From contig NZ_JAIYCP010000009.1 in the NCBI RefSeq assembly GCF_027487935.1, positions 1-64,000 on the forward strand: a stretch of 64,000 bases of DNA, read 5' to 3'. Below, in pieces: positions 1 through 9,733 of the stretch; positions within the stretch are counted from its first letter, which is position 1, and the number at the start of each line of letters is the position of its first letter. The stretch comes from Brevundimonas sp. (GTDB taxonomy: Bacteria > Pseudomonadota > Alphaproteobacteria > Caulobacterales > Caulobacteraceae). The notes beneath the pieces are model-generated. The model did not search any database, was not told where the DNA came from, and saw only the letters and a list, made by a program, of their open reading frames with translations. The position numbers were made by a program, and so were the translations under genes.

Positions 1-152
1 AGGTTCGGCGGCAAAGCCGCCCTTGTCTCGTTTCGTTGCCGGGAAGGATCGACACACGCGGCAACCGCACGGTCCCGTCGTGTCCGTTGTGACCGCGTTG
101 TGCTCGCCGTGATGAACCTTTCAGCCCGCGCCGGCTGAGCCGACGAACGGTC
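1..152. repeat. Dispersed repeat, family E, copy 1 (cut by window edge)
   Basis: The segment reads, in reverse complement and with scattered mismatches, as the same sequence found at 44843-44994. It contains the same 'tgatgaac' end, the 'gacgggaccgtgcgg' core and the 'gggcggctttgccgcc' hairpin. The match runs up to the window edge, so the element probably continues outside. It has no coherent reading frame. It ends at the stop codon of the next gene. Confidence 0.8.
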
Positions 153-682
153 TAGCCCTCGGTCACCGGCTCCGGCCCCAGCAGCCGCCGGATCGCCGGC
201 CAGACCTTGGCCATGGCCGAGAAGAAGCCGACCACCGTCGACACCCACTGGAACACCGACCAGACCCAGCCGAACAGGTCTCCGTCGCCCAGCGCCTGGC
301 TGATCGGAAACAGCACCTGCGACACACCGATCTGGAAGGCGGCATAGGTCTCCGAATATTCGATCGACCGGTCGGCGAAGAAGGCCACGGCCACCGCCGC
401 CGACACCGGCGCCCACAACAGCGGCAGCGCCAGCAGCACGGCCAGCAGCAGCAGCGCCAGCTTGGTCCCCAGGGTCTCCCCCGACAACAGGCCCAGCACC
501 AGCCCGACCCCCAGCCCCAGCGCCACCCCGCCCAGCAGGACCGGCAGCACCGCATCGATCGCGACCATCAGGTCCGCGAACATCAGCCCGATCAGTATGG
601 CGGCCCCGCTCAACAGAAAGCCGCCGACCCACAGGGCCGCATACTGGCCCAGTCGATGCTTCAGATAGCCCAGATTGAACAC
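152..682 (-). CDS. Multi-pass membrane protein of unknown function
   Basis: The 176-residue product is mostly hydrophobic. It has about four membrane segments between residues 10 and 105 (rich in Leu, Ala, Val, Gly) and further hydrophobic stretches near residues 125-160. The GTG start at 682-680 was chosen because a GGAGG lies six bases before it; a longer open frame upstream lacks membrane-protein character. I do not recognise a family. Its stop codon lies at the edge of the dispersed repeat at the window start. High third-position GC supports it as a real gene. Confidence 0.65.
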   Translation of the reverse strand: MFNLGYLKHRLGQYAALWVGGFLLSGAAILIGLMFADLMVAIDAVLPVLLGGVALGLGVGLVLGLLSGETLGTKLALLLLAVLLALPLLWAPVSAAVAVAFFADRSIEYSETYAAFQIGVSQVLFPISQALGDGDLFGWVWSVFQWVSTVVGFFSAMAKVWPAIRRLLGPEPVTEG

Positions 683-829
683 ACCGCACCTCCGAACGCC
701 CCCAGACGAAGGATGCCGCGCCCCGCCCCCGCTGTCCATTGGCGGAACGCGGGTTTGAGAAGGGACGGGGGATAAGGGATAAAGGCCGGGGCCCCCTCCG
801 GCCTGCCCCCTCGCCCCTCGGAGCCAGCC

Positions 830-1177
830 ATGCCCTTCCTCGACATCACGGTCATTCCGGTGCCCACGGCCAACAAGGCCGCCTATCTGGAGCACTCCCG
901 CGAAACCACGCCCTTCTTCCGCGCGCACGGCGCCCTCGGCGTCACCGAATGCTGGGGCGAGGACGTCCCCGACGGCAAGGTCACCGACTTCAAACGCGCC
1001 GTCGCCCTCCAGGACGGCGAGACCGTCGCCGTCGGCTGGATCACCTGGCCCGACAAGGCCACGCGCGACACCGCTTGGGAAAAGCTGACGCAGGACGAAC
1101 GCATCCTGGCCCTGCCCATGCCCTTCGACGGCACCCGCATGATCTTCGCCGGGTTCGAACTGGTGCAGGAGGGCTGA
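830..1177 (+). CDS. DUF1428 family protein (YbaA-like)
   Basis: The 115-residue product matches the family pattern of E. coli YbaA along its whole length. It has the N-terminal 'VIPVPTANKAAY' strand-helix, the central 'ECWGEDVPDGKVTDFKRAV' block, the 'WITWPDKATRD' motif and the C-terminal 'MPFDGTRMIFAGFE' segment. The fold is a dimeric alpha-beta barrel; no biochemical role is established. It stands alone between a divergent membrane-protein gene and a convergent HTH gene. The ATG at 830 is the natural family start. Confidence 0.88.
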   Translation: MPFLDITVIPVPTANKAAYLEHSRETTPFFRAHGALGVTECWGEDVPDGKVTDFKRAVALQDGETVAVGWITWPDKATRDTAWEKLTQDERILALPMPFDGTRMIFAGFELVQEG

Positions 1178-1197
1178 CGCCCCCAGACCCGATCACG

Positions 1198-1275
1198 CGT
1201 CTCCTCCCCGCTCCGCGGGGAGGGGGACCGTCCGAAGCCAAAGGCGAAGGATGGTGGAGGGGCGCCAACCGTACA
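1198..1275. repeat. Short GC-rich palindromic repeat, family C
   Basis: A hairpin formed by 'cctccccgctccgcggggagg' opens the element. It is followed by 'gggggaccg' and a 'ggtggaggggc' tail, and it lies just after the DUF1428 stop codon, between two convergent genes. A related 'gggggagggggaccg...gggggtggag' sequence occurs near 40828-40868 upstream of the Ada-type gene. I believe this type of repeat is common in alphaproteobacterial intergenic regions. It could also terminate transcription from both sides. Confidence 0.5.
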
Positions 1276-1279
1276 CCCC

Positions 1280-2035
1280 TCACCCCTCATCCCCCGGCCC
1301 CACCGCCGGCAACCCCGCCCGCGCCCGGATCTGCCGCCGGTAGACCCCGTAATACATCGCCCGCACCTCATCGACGGGCAGGGGCCGGCCGTCGTCGTGC
1401 CAGTGGAAGGCGAGCCGGTGGGGGGCGTTGACCTGCATGTCGGCATGGTCCCGGGCGGCGGCCTCGGGCCCCAGATACTGCGCCCGCCAGGCATGGACGA
1501 AGCCGCTGTGCACCGCCGGCGCATGGGCCGCATCGGCCAGGATCCGGCGCGCCAAAGCATCCGCCTGGGCCTCGATCAGGTCCAGCATGTCGTTCCAGCC
1601 CTTCTTCGCCGCCGCCTCGCGCGCGGCGTCCTCTTCGGGGGTCAGGGGTTCGCGGGTCGGCATGCGCAAGGGCGTGTCTGCCGGATCGACGCCGATCACC
1701 CGCGCCATGGCCTCGGCGGCGCGGATCAGGGCGGTCGCGTCGGCGGCCCGTCCCTCGGTCATGGCCTTGGCAGCGTGGCCCAGCGCCGCCGTCATGGCCG
1801 CCTCGGGTGTGGCCGGGGCGGACGACCCGCCCTCGTCGCCGCTGCGCGCGATGGCCCGCGCATGGGCGACGTGGGTCCAGCCGCATCGCGAGGCGCGCTT
1901 GCGGATGGTGTTGATGGAGATGTTCAGCCGCCGCGAGATCGACTCGGCCGTCTCGCCGCCCAGATAGGCGTCACGCACCACGGCCCAGGTCTCGGCCGGA
2001 AAATTGCGACGGGTGCGGACGCCATCCTCTGTCAT
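1280..2035 (-). CDS. HTH-domain protein, paralogue of the protein at 17829-18230
   Basis: The product is 251 residues. Residues about 10-55 form a helix-turn-helix of the resolvase or terminase-small-subunit kind ('AVVRDAYLGGETAESISRRL', then 'NTIRKRASRCGWTH'). Residues about 85-125 are an Ala-rich helix, 'AAKAMTEGRAADATALIRAAEAM'. Both blocks recur in the same order in the shorter protein at 17829-18230, so the two are paralogues. The C-terminal half has no motif I know. DNA binding is inferred from the HTH; the target is unknown. A repeat stack and a GIY-YIG gene lie upstream. Confidence 0.65.
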   Translation of the reverse strand: MTEDGVRTRRNFPAETWAVVRDAYLGGETAESISRRLNISINTIRKRASRCGWTHVAHARAIARSGDEGGSSAPATPEAAMTAALGHAAKAMTEGRAADATALIRAAEAMARVIGVDPADTPLRMPTREPLTPEEDAAREAAAKKGWNDMLDLIEAQADALARRILADAAHAPAVHSGFVHAWRAQYLGPEAAARDHADMQVNAPHRLAFHWHDDGRPLPVDEVRAMYYGVYRRQIRARAGLPAVGPGDEG

Positions 2036-2163
2036 CCGGCCAGTCTGGACCGCCCCGGCGTCAGAATCGGACGTATGTCCCCCGCTGTCCCGCCTTGTCC
2101 CCGCAAGACCGGTACGAACCGGGACTCAGGCGGTACAGGAGCGGCGGGGACAAGGGGCGGGGC

Positions 2164-2309
2164 GAGTGGTTAGTGGCTAGTGGCTAGTGGCTAGTGGCCA
2201 GTGGTTGGTGATTGCCGCCTCGCGGGTGGCGGAAGGGCGGCGCAGGCAGCGCCTGTGCCCCGGCGGTGGCCAGCCACTAACCACTAACCACTAGCCACTC
2301 GCCACTCAC
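2164..2309. repeat. Inverted arrays of 'gtggctagtgg' units
   Basis: The left arm (about 2164-2213) repeats 'agtggttagtggctagtgg' with a seven-base rhythm. The right arm (about 2269-2309) carries the reverse complement 'ccactaaccactagccact'. About 55 bases separate the arms, so the transcript could form a long imperfect hairpin. The array contains frequent stop codons and no ORF. It abuts the duplicated rpoD end at 2311. Confidence 0.8.
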
Positions 2310-2310
2310 C

Positions 2311-2366
2311 TCAACTATCCAGAAAGCTCCGCAGCTTCCGCGACCGCGACGGATGCTTCAGCCTCC
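2311..2366 (-). pseudogene. Duplicated 3' end of rpoD
   Basis: Bases 2315-2366 match the end of rpoD at 3111-3162 at 50 of 52 positions and in the same orientation. On the minus strand the copy still reads [16 protein letters not shown] and then its own TGA stop. The changes I see within the codons are synonymous (TTC to TTT, AGC to AGT), plus TAG to TGA. There is no upstream rpoD sequence, so this is a detached gene end. Together with the true rpoD end it brackets about 740 bp that include a nested palindrome and a GIY-YIG gene. Confidence 0.85.
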
Positions 2367-2373
2367 ACCGCCC

Positions 2374-2640
2374 TTGTCATCCCCGACGAAGCGAAGCGGA
2401 GATCGGGGACGGCATGCGCATCCCCCCTGACCCCTCCCGGACAGCCCGAAGGGCTGAGCCGGGAGCCGGGTGGCGGCGACGCAAATGTATGACGTCTGGC
2501 AGAGGCGTTCAGCCTCGGTCCCGCCTGTACGGGTGGCCGCTGGCTGTCGCCCGGCTCAGCCCTGAGGGCTGTCCGGGCGTGGCCAAAGAGGGGGACTCAC
2601 TCCGTCCCCGATCTCCGCTTCGCTTCGTCGGGGATGACAA
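2374..2640. repeat. Nested inverted repeat, family B, copy 1
   Basis: The outer arms are 'gtcatccccgacgaagcg' at the left and its complement ending 'cgtcggggatgac' at the right. Inner arms 'ggacagcccgaagggctgag' and 'ctcagccctgagggctgtcc' lie inside them. The same outer-plus-inner plan, with diverged sequence, occurs at 40921-41163. An extra partial outer arm follows at about 2645-2673. There is no credible reading frame. Confidence 0.85.
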
Positions 2641-2730
2641 AAGGGCGATCTCCGCTTCGCTGTATCGGGGACGACCAGCCTCGAATACAATCTTGACGAT
2701 TGTATGTTCGCCCGACAAAGTCGTGTCGTG

Positions 2731-3045
2731 ATGGGAAAGACCGACCACAGCTACTGGGTCTATATTCTGGCCAGCGGACCCTGCGGCTGGCTCTACGTCG
2801 GGATGACCAACGATCTGGTCCGGCGGATTGAAGAACACAAGCATGGTCAGATCGACGGCTACAGTCGCGAGCGCGGGACTGACCAGTTGGTCTGGTACGA
2901 GCACCACCACTACGTCGATCAGGCCATCCTGAGGGAAAAGCGGATCAAGCGCTGGCTAAGGCCTTGGAAATTCGTCCTGATCGAAGAAGCCAATCCCCTC
3001 TGGACGGACCTGTATCCGGCCCTGCTGGCAGGAAGGGCCTCCTGA
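2731..3045 (+). CDS. GIY-YIG nuclease family protein (first copy)
   Basis: The 104-residue single-domain GIY-YIG protein has 'YWVYILAS' and 'GWLYVGMTNDLVRRIEEH' as its GIY and YIG strands. These are followed by 'YSRERGTDQLVWYEHH', 'AILREKRIKRWLRPWKFVLIEE' and the terminal 'NPLWTDLYPAL', as in COG2827 proteins related to the UvrC N-domain. The Arg in 'VRRIEEH' and the Glu in 'IEEANP' fit the catalytic set. The ATG at 2731 matches the usual family start; an in-frame ATG at 2704 would add nine residues. Repeats lie on both sides, and the gene sits inside direct copies of the rpoD end. Confidence 0.9.
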   Translation: MGKTDHSYWVYILASGPCGWLYVGMTNDLVRRIEEHKHGQIDGYSRERGTDQLVWYEHHHYVDQAILREKRIKRWLRPWKFVLIEEANPLWTDLYPALLAGRAS

Positions 3046-3078
3046 CCAACCCACCAACTGACTTGATGACAAGCATCC

Positions 3079-3106
3079 CCAAGCCCCAAGCCCTAAGCCC
3101 TAATCC

Positions 3107-3109
<3 letters not shown>
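3079..3109. repeat. Heptad array 'ccctaag', copy next to rpoD
   Basis: Four to five degenerate seven-base units ('ccccaag', 'ccctaag', 'ccctaat') run directly into the rpoD stop codon, which is itself part of the last 'ccctag' unit. The same heptads occur in inverted pairs at 53026-53133 beside malate synthase. On the minus strand this gives spaced GGG runs. Confidence 0.75.
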
Positions 3110-5062
<1,953 letters not shown>

Positions 5063-5132
5063 GCAGTCTTTTCTCCGGGTGGAGCGGCTGATCAGGCCGT
5101 CCGCCAAATACAACGTGTGGCGGGTTCGTTGG

Positions 5133-6998
5133 TTACGAACCCGTGCTGTCTTCCCAGATCTCTCCGGTTTTGATCGCGCGACGCAAAGCATCCCGCTCGG
5201 CTTTAAGCCTGCGGAACGCCTCATCCTGGCCCGGCATGCCTGCCGCCGAGCTCAGTGCCTCTTCCAGCGCCGCCACGCGAGTTAGCGCGTCGAACGCCTG
5301 CGACCATCGGACCCTTGCTTCGGCGAGGGGCGCATTTGCGGCCAGGAAAGGCGCGCCGGACTTTGCCGCCGCCTTCTCGACCTCGCGCACTAAAGCATCG
5401 TGACCCGATTGCGCCAGATGGCGACGCAAGGCCGCCGAGTCAAGGTCCTGACCCGAGAAGCGCAACCGGACCATCTCCTGCGCCAAGCCGTCGAGCGACG
5501 CATCCCCGAACCCGTGCGATGAAATGGCCTCGAGATGGTCATCCATCCGCTCCGGATCGTCGATGGCTCCATGGGCCAGCGCGGCAGCGACCGGCTCGAT
5601 CGAACGGCTCAGCGACTGCATCGCCTGGGCCCCTTCGGCAGTCTGGCCCAGTTTGGGCGGAGGTCCGGGTCGCCAGCGGCCGCCGGGCCCCGTCGCCGCC
5701 TGGCCTTGCGGGGCGCGACGCGCCAGGAAAAGGGCGTCGAAGCGGTCGAACAGTTCGCGGCGATACTGTTCCGCCAGATCCTTGTCCTGAATGGCCGAGG
5801 CGGCCTGGCGCAGGCGACCCTTCAGCCCCGCGCGGCGCTCGGGCGAGTCGAGCGGTTCAACCTCGGCCTCCTTGCCGAACAGCACCTCGGCAAACGGGCG
5901 GGTCGCGGCCATGGCCTGACGCAGCGCGGGCGCGCCTTTGTCGCGCAGGATGTCGTCCGGGTCCTGACCGCCCTCCAGCAGGGCGAAGCGGAACGAGCGC
6001 CCCGACTTCAGTTGCGGCAGGGCCCGATCAATGGCGCGGTAAGCCGCACGGCGTCCCGCCGCATCGCCGTCGAAACACAGGATCGGCTCGTGCGACACCC
6101 GCCAGAGCCGCTCCATCTGCTCCTCGGTCAGGGCCGTGCCCATGGGTGCCACAGCGGGGATGCCGGCGCGATGGCAGGCGATGACATCCATATAGCCTTC
6201 GACCACGACAATGGCCTGATCGCTCTTTGACTCGGCCCCGAGGATGCGGCGCGCTTCCGGCAGACCGTAAAGGGTCGAGCCCTTGTGAAAGAGCGGGCTC
6301 TCGGGCCCGTTCAGATATTTTGCACGGTCATCGGGGTTCATGGCCCGCCCGCCGAAGCTGACGATCCGCCCGCGGGCGTCGAGGATGGGGAACATCAACC
6401 GGTCGCGGAACCGGTCATAGGGCTGGCCGCCGCCCTCGGGGGCGATCAGCATGCCCGCCTCGACCAGATCGCCCGGCCTGGCCCCTCGCTGAACGAGCGC
6501 CGCCTTAAGGCCCTCGCGGTCATTCGGCGCATAGCCGAGACCGAACCGCTCCCACTGGTCTTCGGGCAGACCGCGCTTTTCCAAATATTCGCGCGCGGTC
6601 TTGCCCGGCGACCGGCGCAGATTGGCCGCGAACCACTTCTGGGCCAAATCCATCCAGTCGGTCAGCCCTTGCTTCTTCGCCTCACGCTCCGCTGCCTGCG
6701 GGTCCTCGGCCGGCAAGGCCATGCCCGCCTCCCCGGCCAGTCGCTGCACCGCCTCGACGAAGCTGAGCCGTTCGGTCTCTTGCAGAAAGCTGATGACGTC
6801 GCCGTGCTTGCCGGACGAGAAGTCGTGGAAGAAGCCCTTGTCGTCATTGACGAAGAAGGAGGGTGACTTCTCCTTGGTGAAGGGAGACAGGCCGACATAT
6901 TCTCGGCCCTGACGCTTGAGCTTCACCGTCCGTCCGATGATATCGGACGGCCGAAGGCGAGCCTTCAGTTCTTCAAGGAAGCGATCATCGAAGCGCAC
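5133..6998 (-). CDS. dnaG: DNA primase DnaG
   Basis: The primase makes RNA primers at the replication fork. The product is 621 residues from a GTG start at 6998-6996. The N-terminal zinc-finger-like domain covers residues 1-100. The catalytic TOPRIM region follows around residues 265-350, with '[18 protein letters not shown]' and '[20 protein letters not shown]', and the C-terminal helicase-interacting part ends the protein. The usual CPFH and CFGC zinc ligands are replaced by 'SPFT' and 'HDFSSG', so the fold must be held without that zinc. I believe this is typical of alphaproteobacterial DnaG. rpoD lies 70 bp downstream on the same strand. Confidence 0.96.
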   Translation of the reverse strand: MRFDDRFLEELKARLRPSDIIGRTVKLKRQGREYVGLSPFTKEKSPSFFVNDDKGFFHDFSSGKHGDVISFLQETERLSFVEAVQRLAGEAGMALPAEDPQAAEREAKKQGLTDWMDLAQKWFAANLRRSPGKTAREYLEKRGLPEDQWERFGLGYAPNDREGLKAALVQRGARPGDLVEAGMLIAPEGGGQPYDRFRDRLMFPILDARGRIVSFGGRAMNPDDRAKYLNGPESPLFHKGSTLYGLPEARRILGAESKSDQAIVVVEGYMDVIACHRAGIPAVAPMGTALTEEQMERLWRVSHEPILCFDGDAAGRRAAYRAIDRALPQLKSGRSFRFALLEGGQDPDDILRDKGAPALRQAMAATRPFAEVLFGKEAEVEPLDSPERRAGLKGRLRQAASAIQDKDLAEQYRRELFDRFDALFLARRAPQGQAATGPGGRWRPGPPPKLGQTAEGAQAMQSLSRSIEPVAAALAHGAIDDPERMDDHLEAISSHGFGDASLDGLAQEMVRLRFSGQDLDSAALRRHLAQSGHDALVREVEKAAAKSGAPFLAANAPLAEARVRWSQAFDALTRVAALEEALSSAAGMPGQDEAFRRLKAERDALRRAIKTGEIWEDSTGS

Positions 6999-7223
6999 CT
7001 GCGCCTTATAGCGCGCGACTCACCGGTTTGGGTGGCTTTACCTTTCATTAACCAGAGAGGCCAAATCGAGACAGTAAATGCCTGAATATGCACATAGTTT
7101 TCCTGCATCAGGCAGAACTGTCCACAGGCTTGTGGATTAAGAATCCGGCCGTCCTGGAAGCGGACTGTGACAGGCGGACCCGCAGCGAAGACTGCAGTCC
7201 CGTACGAGTAAGAAAGCCGCCCC

Positions 7224-7490
7224 ATGTTCATGACCATCGCCCAACCGGCGGTGGAGCCCCAAGGCCCCGACAGCGTCGCCGTCCCCGGTTCCCCGCCGAT
7301 CCCCGCACTGTCACCCCGCGCCCTGCACGCGCGCCTGCTCGACAATGCGGCCCTGCGGCGGATGCGCGGTGCCGAGCGATTGAGGAGCAACCGGCGGGAT
7401 GACGCCGACTACTGGCTGCACGCGGCACCAGTCGCTGTCCGCAAGGCCTGTTCCCTTCGGGCAGAGAACAGCTTAGCGCCGCTTCCCTGA
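7224..7490 (+). CDS. Small hypothetical protein
   Basis: The 88-residue reading frame is divergent from dnaG. It is rich in Ala, Arg and Pro, with a possible helix 'ALHARLLDNAALRRMRGAERL'. Third-position GC is high in the first two thirds. There is no strong ribosome site before the ATG and no motif I know. It may be a real short gene or a chance frame in the 775-bp stretch between dnaG and the methyltransferase gene. Confidence 0.35.
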   Translation: MFMTIAQPAVEPQGPDSVAVPGSPPIPALSPRALHARLLDNAALRRMRGAERLRSNRRDDADYWLHAAPVAVRKACSLRAENSLAPLP

Positions 7491-7501
7491 CAGGGAGCTC
7501 G

Positions 7502-7690
7502 CTACCGCCAGCCCGTGCCAGTAAGGGCACCCTGGCGGCCGACCTCATGAACGGCGCTCATGGACTCCACGCTGAAATCCAGCGCCGACGCTCCGGAGTC
7601 ATCCGGCAGGGCAGCGTAACGGAAACACAGGCCATTGCGATCAGCGAAGGCGCGATTGCCGGCCAGGGTCGTCAGGATACGGACCGCCAT
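7502..7690 (-). CDS. Small hypothetical protein
   Basis: The 62-residue frame starts with 'MAVRILTTLAGNRAFADRNG' and ends 'LTGTGWR'. About three quarters of codons end in G or C, as expected for coding DNA here, and the composition is balanced. In-frame ATG at 7705-7703 would add five residues. It lies downstream of the methyltransferase gene on the same strand. I do not recognise it. Confidence 0.4.
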   Translation of the reverse strand: MAVRILTTLAGNRAFADRNGLCFRYAALPDDSGASALDFSVESMSAVHEVGRQGALTGTGWR

Positions 7691-7772
7691 GTCCCACAAG
7701 AGCATGACCCGGAGCACAGACCCATGACGGTCCCGGGCAAGCCCCGAACACCCCGTCGTAGCAGCGGCTTGA

Positions 7773-8522
7773 CTAACGGCGCGGCTTGAAAATGAAGTTG
7801 AAGATGTAGGTAGGGGTCTCGACCGCGTCCCGATGGTCCACCTGCGGGTCGAACTCAACGATGGGCCGCTGGGCACCGTTCTTGAAGAAGAAGGCGTCAT
7901 AGCCCAGCGCCTCGACCTCGGCGATGGAGGCCTCGATGGACCGGTGCGAGTGCCGTTCTTCCAGCTCGACCAGCAGCGTCGGCCGGTCGCGCGCGATCAG
8001 GCCGGCGGCCCCTGCAATCACAGCCGGCTCATGACCCTCGACATCGATCTTGATGAAGCCGACGGGTTCAAGGTCCAGTTCGTCAAGGCGGGCCGTGGCG
8101 ACCTCGACCACGCCGAACTCCATGGCACCGGCCCAGTTGGTCTCCAGCGAGGCGTGCTGGTTTGAAAAGCCCCGCGCCGACCGCGGGACCTTCAGGCTGG
8201 CCATGCCGGTGCGGTCTGAAAGCGCGATCTGCCGGGCCTCGGCATTCGAGGGGCGCGCCGCATCCAGAATGGCGAACATCTTGGGATTGGGCTCGAAGGC
8301 ATAGACCCTGGGGCAGAGCGCGGCTATCTGATGGGTCCAGACCCCGCGATTGGCACCCACATCCACGGCCGCCCGTTTCGGATCGACCAGGTCGGGCAGC
8401 AGCCGCAGCTCAGGCTCGCCCTTTCGAAGCTCCCGCGCGATGACCCGCTTCAACTCCTGCCGCGGGTTGAATACAGCCCGCTTGATTCTTTCACTGAAGG
8501 TGGTCGGCGGGATCCAGCTCAA
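7773..8522 (-). CDS. FkbM family SAM-dependent methyltransferase
   Basis: The 249-residue product has the class I SAM-binding motif '[19 protein letters not shown]' followed by '[15 protein letters not shown]', and the FkbM signature '[18 protein letters not shown]'. Such enzymes usually O-methylate sugars, polyketides or peptides; the substrate here is unknown. No ATG exists near the N-terminus. The TTG at 8522-8520 overlaps the carA stop codon (TTGA), so translation is probably coupled to carA. The protein starts '[17 protein letters not shown]'. Confidence 0.82.
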   Translation of the reverse strand: MSWIPPTTFSERIKRAVFNPRQELKRVIARELRKGEPELRLLPDLVDPKRAAVDVGANRGVWTHQIAALCPRVYAFEPNPKMFAILDAARPSNAEARQIALSDRTGMASLKVPRSARGFSNQHASLETNWAGAMEFGVVEVATARLDELDLEPVGFIKIDVEGHEPAVIAGAAGLIARDRPTLLVELEERHSHRSIEASIAEVEALGYDAFFFKNGAQRPIVEFDPQVDHRDAVETPTYIFNFIFKPRR

Positions 8523-9685
8523 GGCCGAACCGCCATCGAATCCGCGAACCGCTGGAATAGATAAAGACTGTCGGTTGGCCCCGGCGAGGCCTCCGGGTGA
8601 TGCTGGACGCTGAACACAGGGCGACCGGTCAGGGCGATGCCGCAGTTGGTGCCGTCGAAGAGGCTGACGTGGGTTTCGCTGACGGCCTCGGGCAGGCTGT
8701 CGCGGTCGACGGTAAAGCCGTGGTTCATCGACACGATCTCGACCTTGCCGGTGGTCAGGTCCTTGACCGGATGGTTGGCCCCGTGGTGGCCCTGGTCCAT
8801 CTTGACCGTCTTCGCCCCCAGCGCCAGCGCCAGCATCTGGTGGCCGAGGCAGATGCCGAAGAGGGGCATGCCGCTGTCGACCAGTTTGCGGATTTCGGGC
8901 ACCGCATAGACGCCGGTCGCCGCCGGATCGCCCGGACCGTTCGACAGGACGACGCCGTCCGGCCTGCGCGCCAGAATGGCCTCGGCCGTCGTATCGGCCG
9001 GCACCACGGTGATCTTCGCGCCCGTCGAGGCCAGGGCCCGCAGGATGTTGCGCTTCACCCCATAATCGATGACGACCACAGACCTGTCGGCAGCGTTCAC
9101 GCGCGGATAGCCTTCCGGCCAGTCCCACAGCCCCTCGTCCCAGTCGAACGACTGCCGCGTCGAGGCGTCCTTCGCCAGATCAAGCCCGACCAGCCCTGTC
9201 CAGGCCTTCGCCTGTGCCACCAGCGCCTCGAGGTCGAACTGTCCGGACGGGTCGTGGGCGATCACGGCATGGGGCGCGCCCATGTCGCGGATGCGGGCGG
9301 TCAGGGCGCGGGTGTCGATCCCGGAAAGGCCAACGACGCCACGCCGTTTCATCCAGTCGTCGAAATCGCTCCCGCTGCGCCAGTTGGCCGGGTCCGTCGG
9401 GGCATCGCGGAAGATCGCCCCGCGGGCCGAGGTGTCCGAGCCGCCGCCGATCTGTTCAATGTCCTCGACATTGGTCCCCGTGTTCCCGACGTGCGGGAAG
9501 GTGAAGGCCAGGATCTGGCTCATATAGGAGGGGTCGGTCAGGATTTCCTGATAGCCGGTCATGGCGGTGTTGAAGACCACCTCGCCCAGGGCGGAGCCTG
9601 TCGCGCCGCAGCCGAGACCCTGCAGGATGGTTCCGTCCGCGAGCGCAAGCACGCCGGTGACGCCGGGGAGGAGTGTCGTGGTCAT
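8519..9685 (-). CDS. carA: Carbamoyl-phosphate synthase small subunit CarA
   Basis: This is the glutaminase subunit that feeds ammonia to CarB for pyrimidine and arginine synthesis. The product is 388 residues from the ATG at 9685-9683 ([11 protein letters not shown]). The N-terminal CarA domain contains '[17 protein letters not shown]' and '[15 protein letters not shown]'. The C-terminal class I amidotransferase domain has the nucleophile Cys in '[16 protein letters not shown]' and the His/Glu pair in '[10 protein letters not shown]'. carB is not adjacent; it lies 3.6 kb away on the other strand. An FkbM gene overlaps its stop codon. Confidence 0.97.
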   Translation of the reverse strand: MTTTLLPGVTGVLALADGTILQGLGCGATGSALGEVVFNTAMTGYQEILTDPSYMSQILAFTFPHVGNTGTNVEDIEQIGGGSDTSARGAIFRDAPTDPANWRSGSDFDDWMKRRGVVGLSGIDTRALTARIRDMGAPHAVIAHDPSGQFDLEALVAQAKAWTGLVGLDLAKDASTRQSFDWDEGLWDWPEGYPRVNAADRSVVVIDYGVKRNILRALASTGAKITVVPADTTAEAILARRPDGVVLSNGPGDPAATGVYAVPEIRKLVDSGMPLFGICLGHQMLALALGAKTVKMDQGHHGANHPVKDLTTGKVEIVSMNHGFTVDRDSLPEAVSETHVSLFDGTNCGIALTGRPVFSVQHHPEASPGPTDSLYLFQRFADSMAVRP

Positions 9686-9714
9686 GGGGCGCTCTCTATC
9701 ACCGAATCCCGGCG

Positions 9715-9733
9715 AGCAAACGGCGCGTTTGCT
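9715..9733. terminator. Short perfect stem-loop at the permease gene end
   Basis: 'agcaaac' and 'gtttgct' form a perfect seven-base stem around 'ggcgc', overlapping the permease stop codon and ahead of the carA start. There is no clear T-tract, so intrinsic termination is uncertain. Confidence 0.3.

Noticed and set aside
2704-2730. An upstream ATG as the GIY-YIG gene start
   Set aside because: It would add nine residues not seen in the family; the ATG at 2731 fits the normal N-terminus. No ribosome site clearly favours either, so it remains possible.
6750-6998. Frameshift or sequencing error explaining the missing DnaG zinc ligands
   Set aside because: The frame and surrounding conserved residues are continuous, and the replaced residues fit what I recall of alphaproteobacterial primases.
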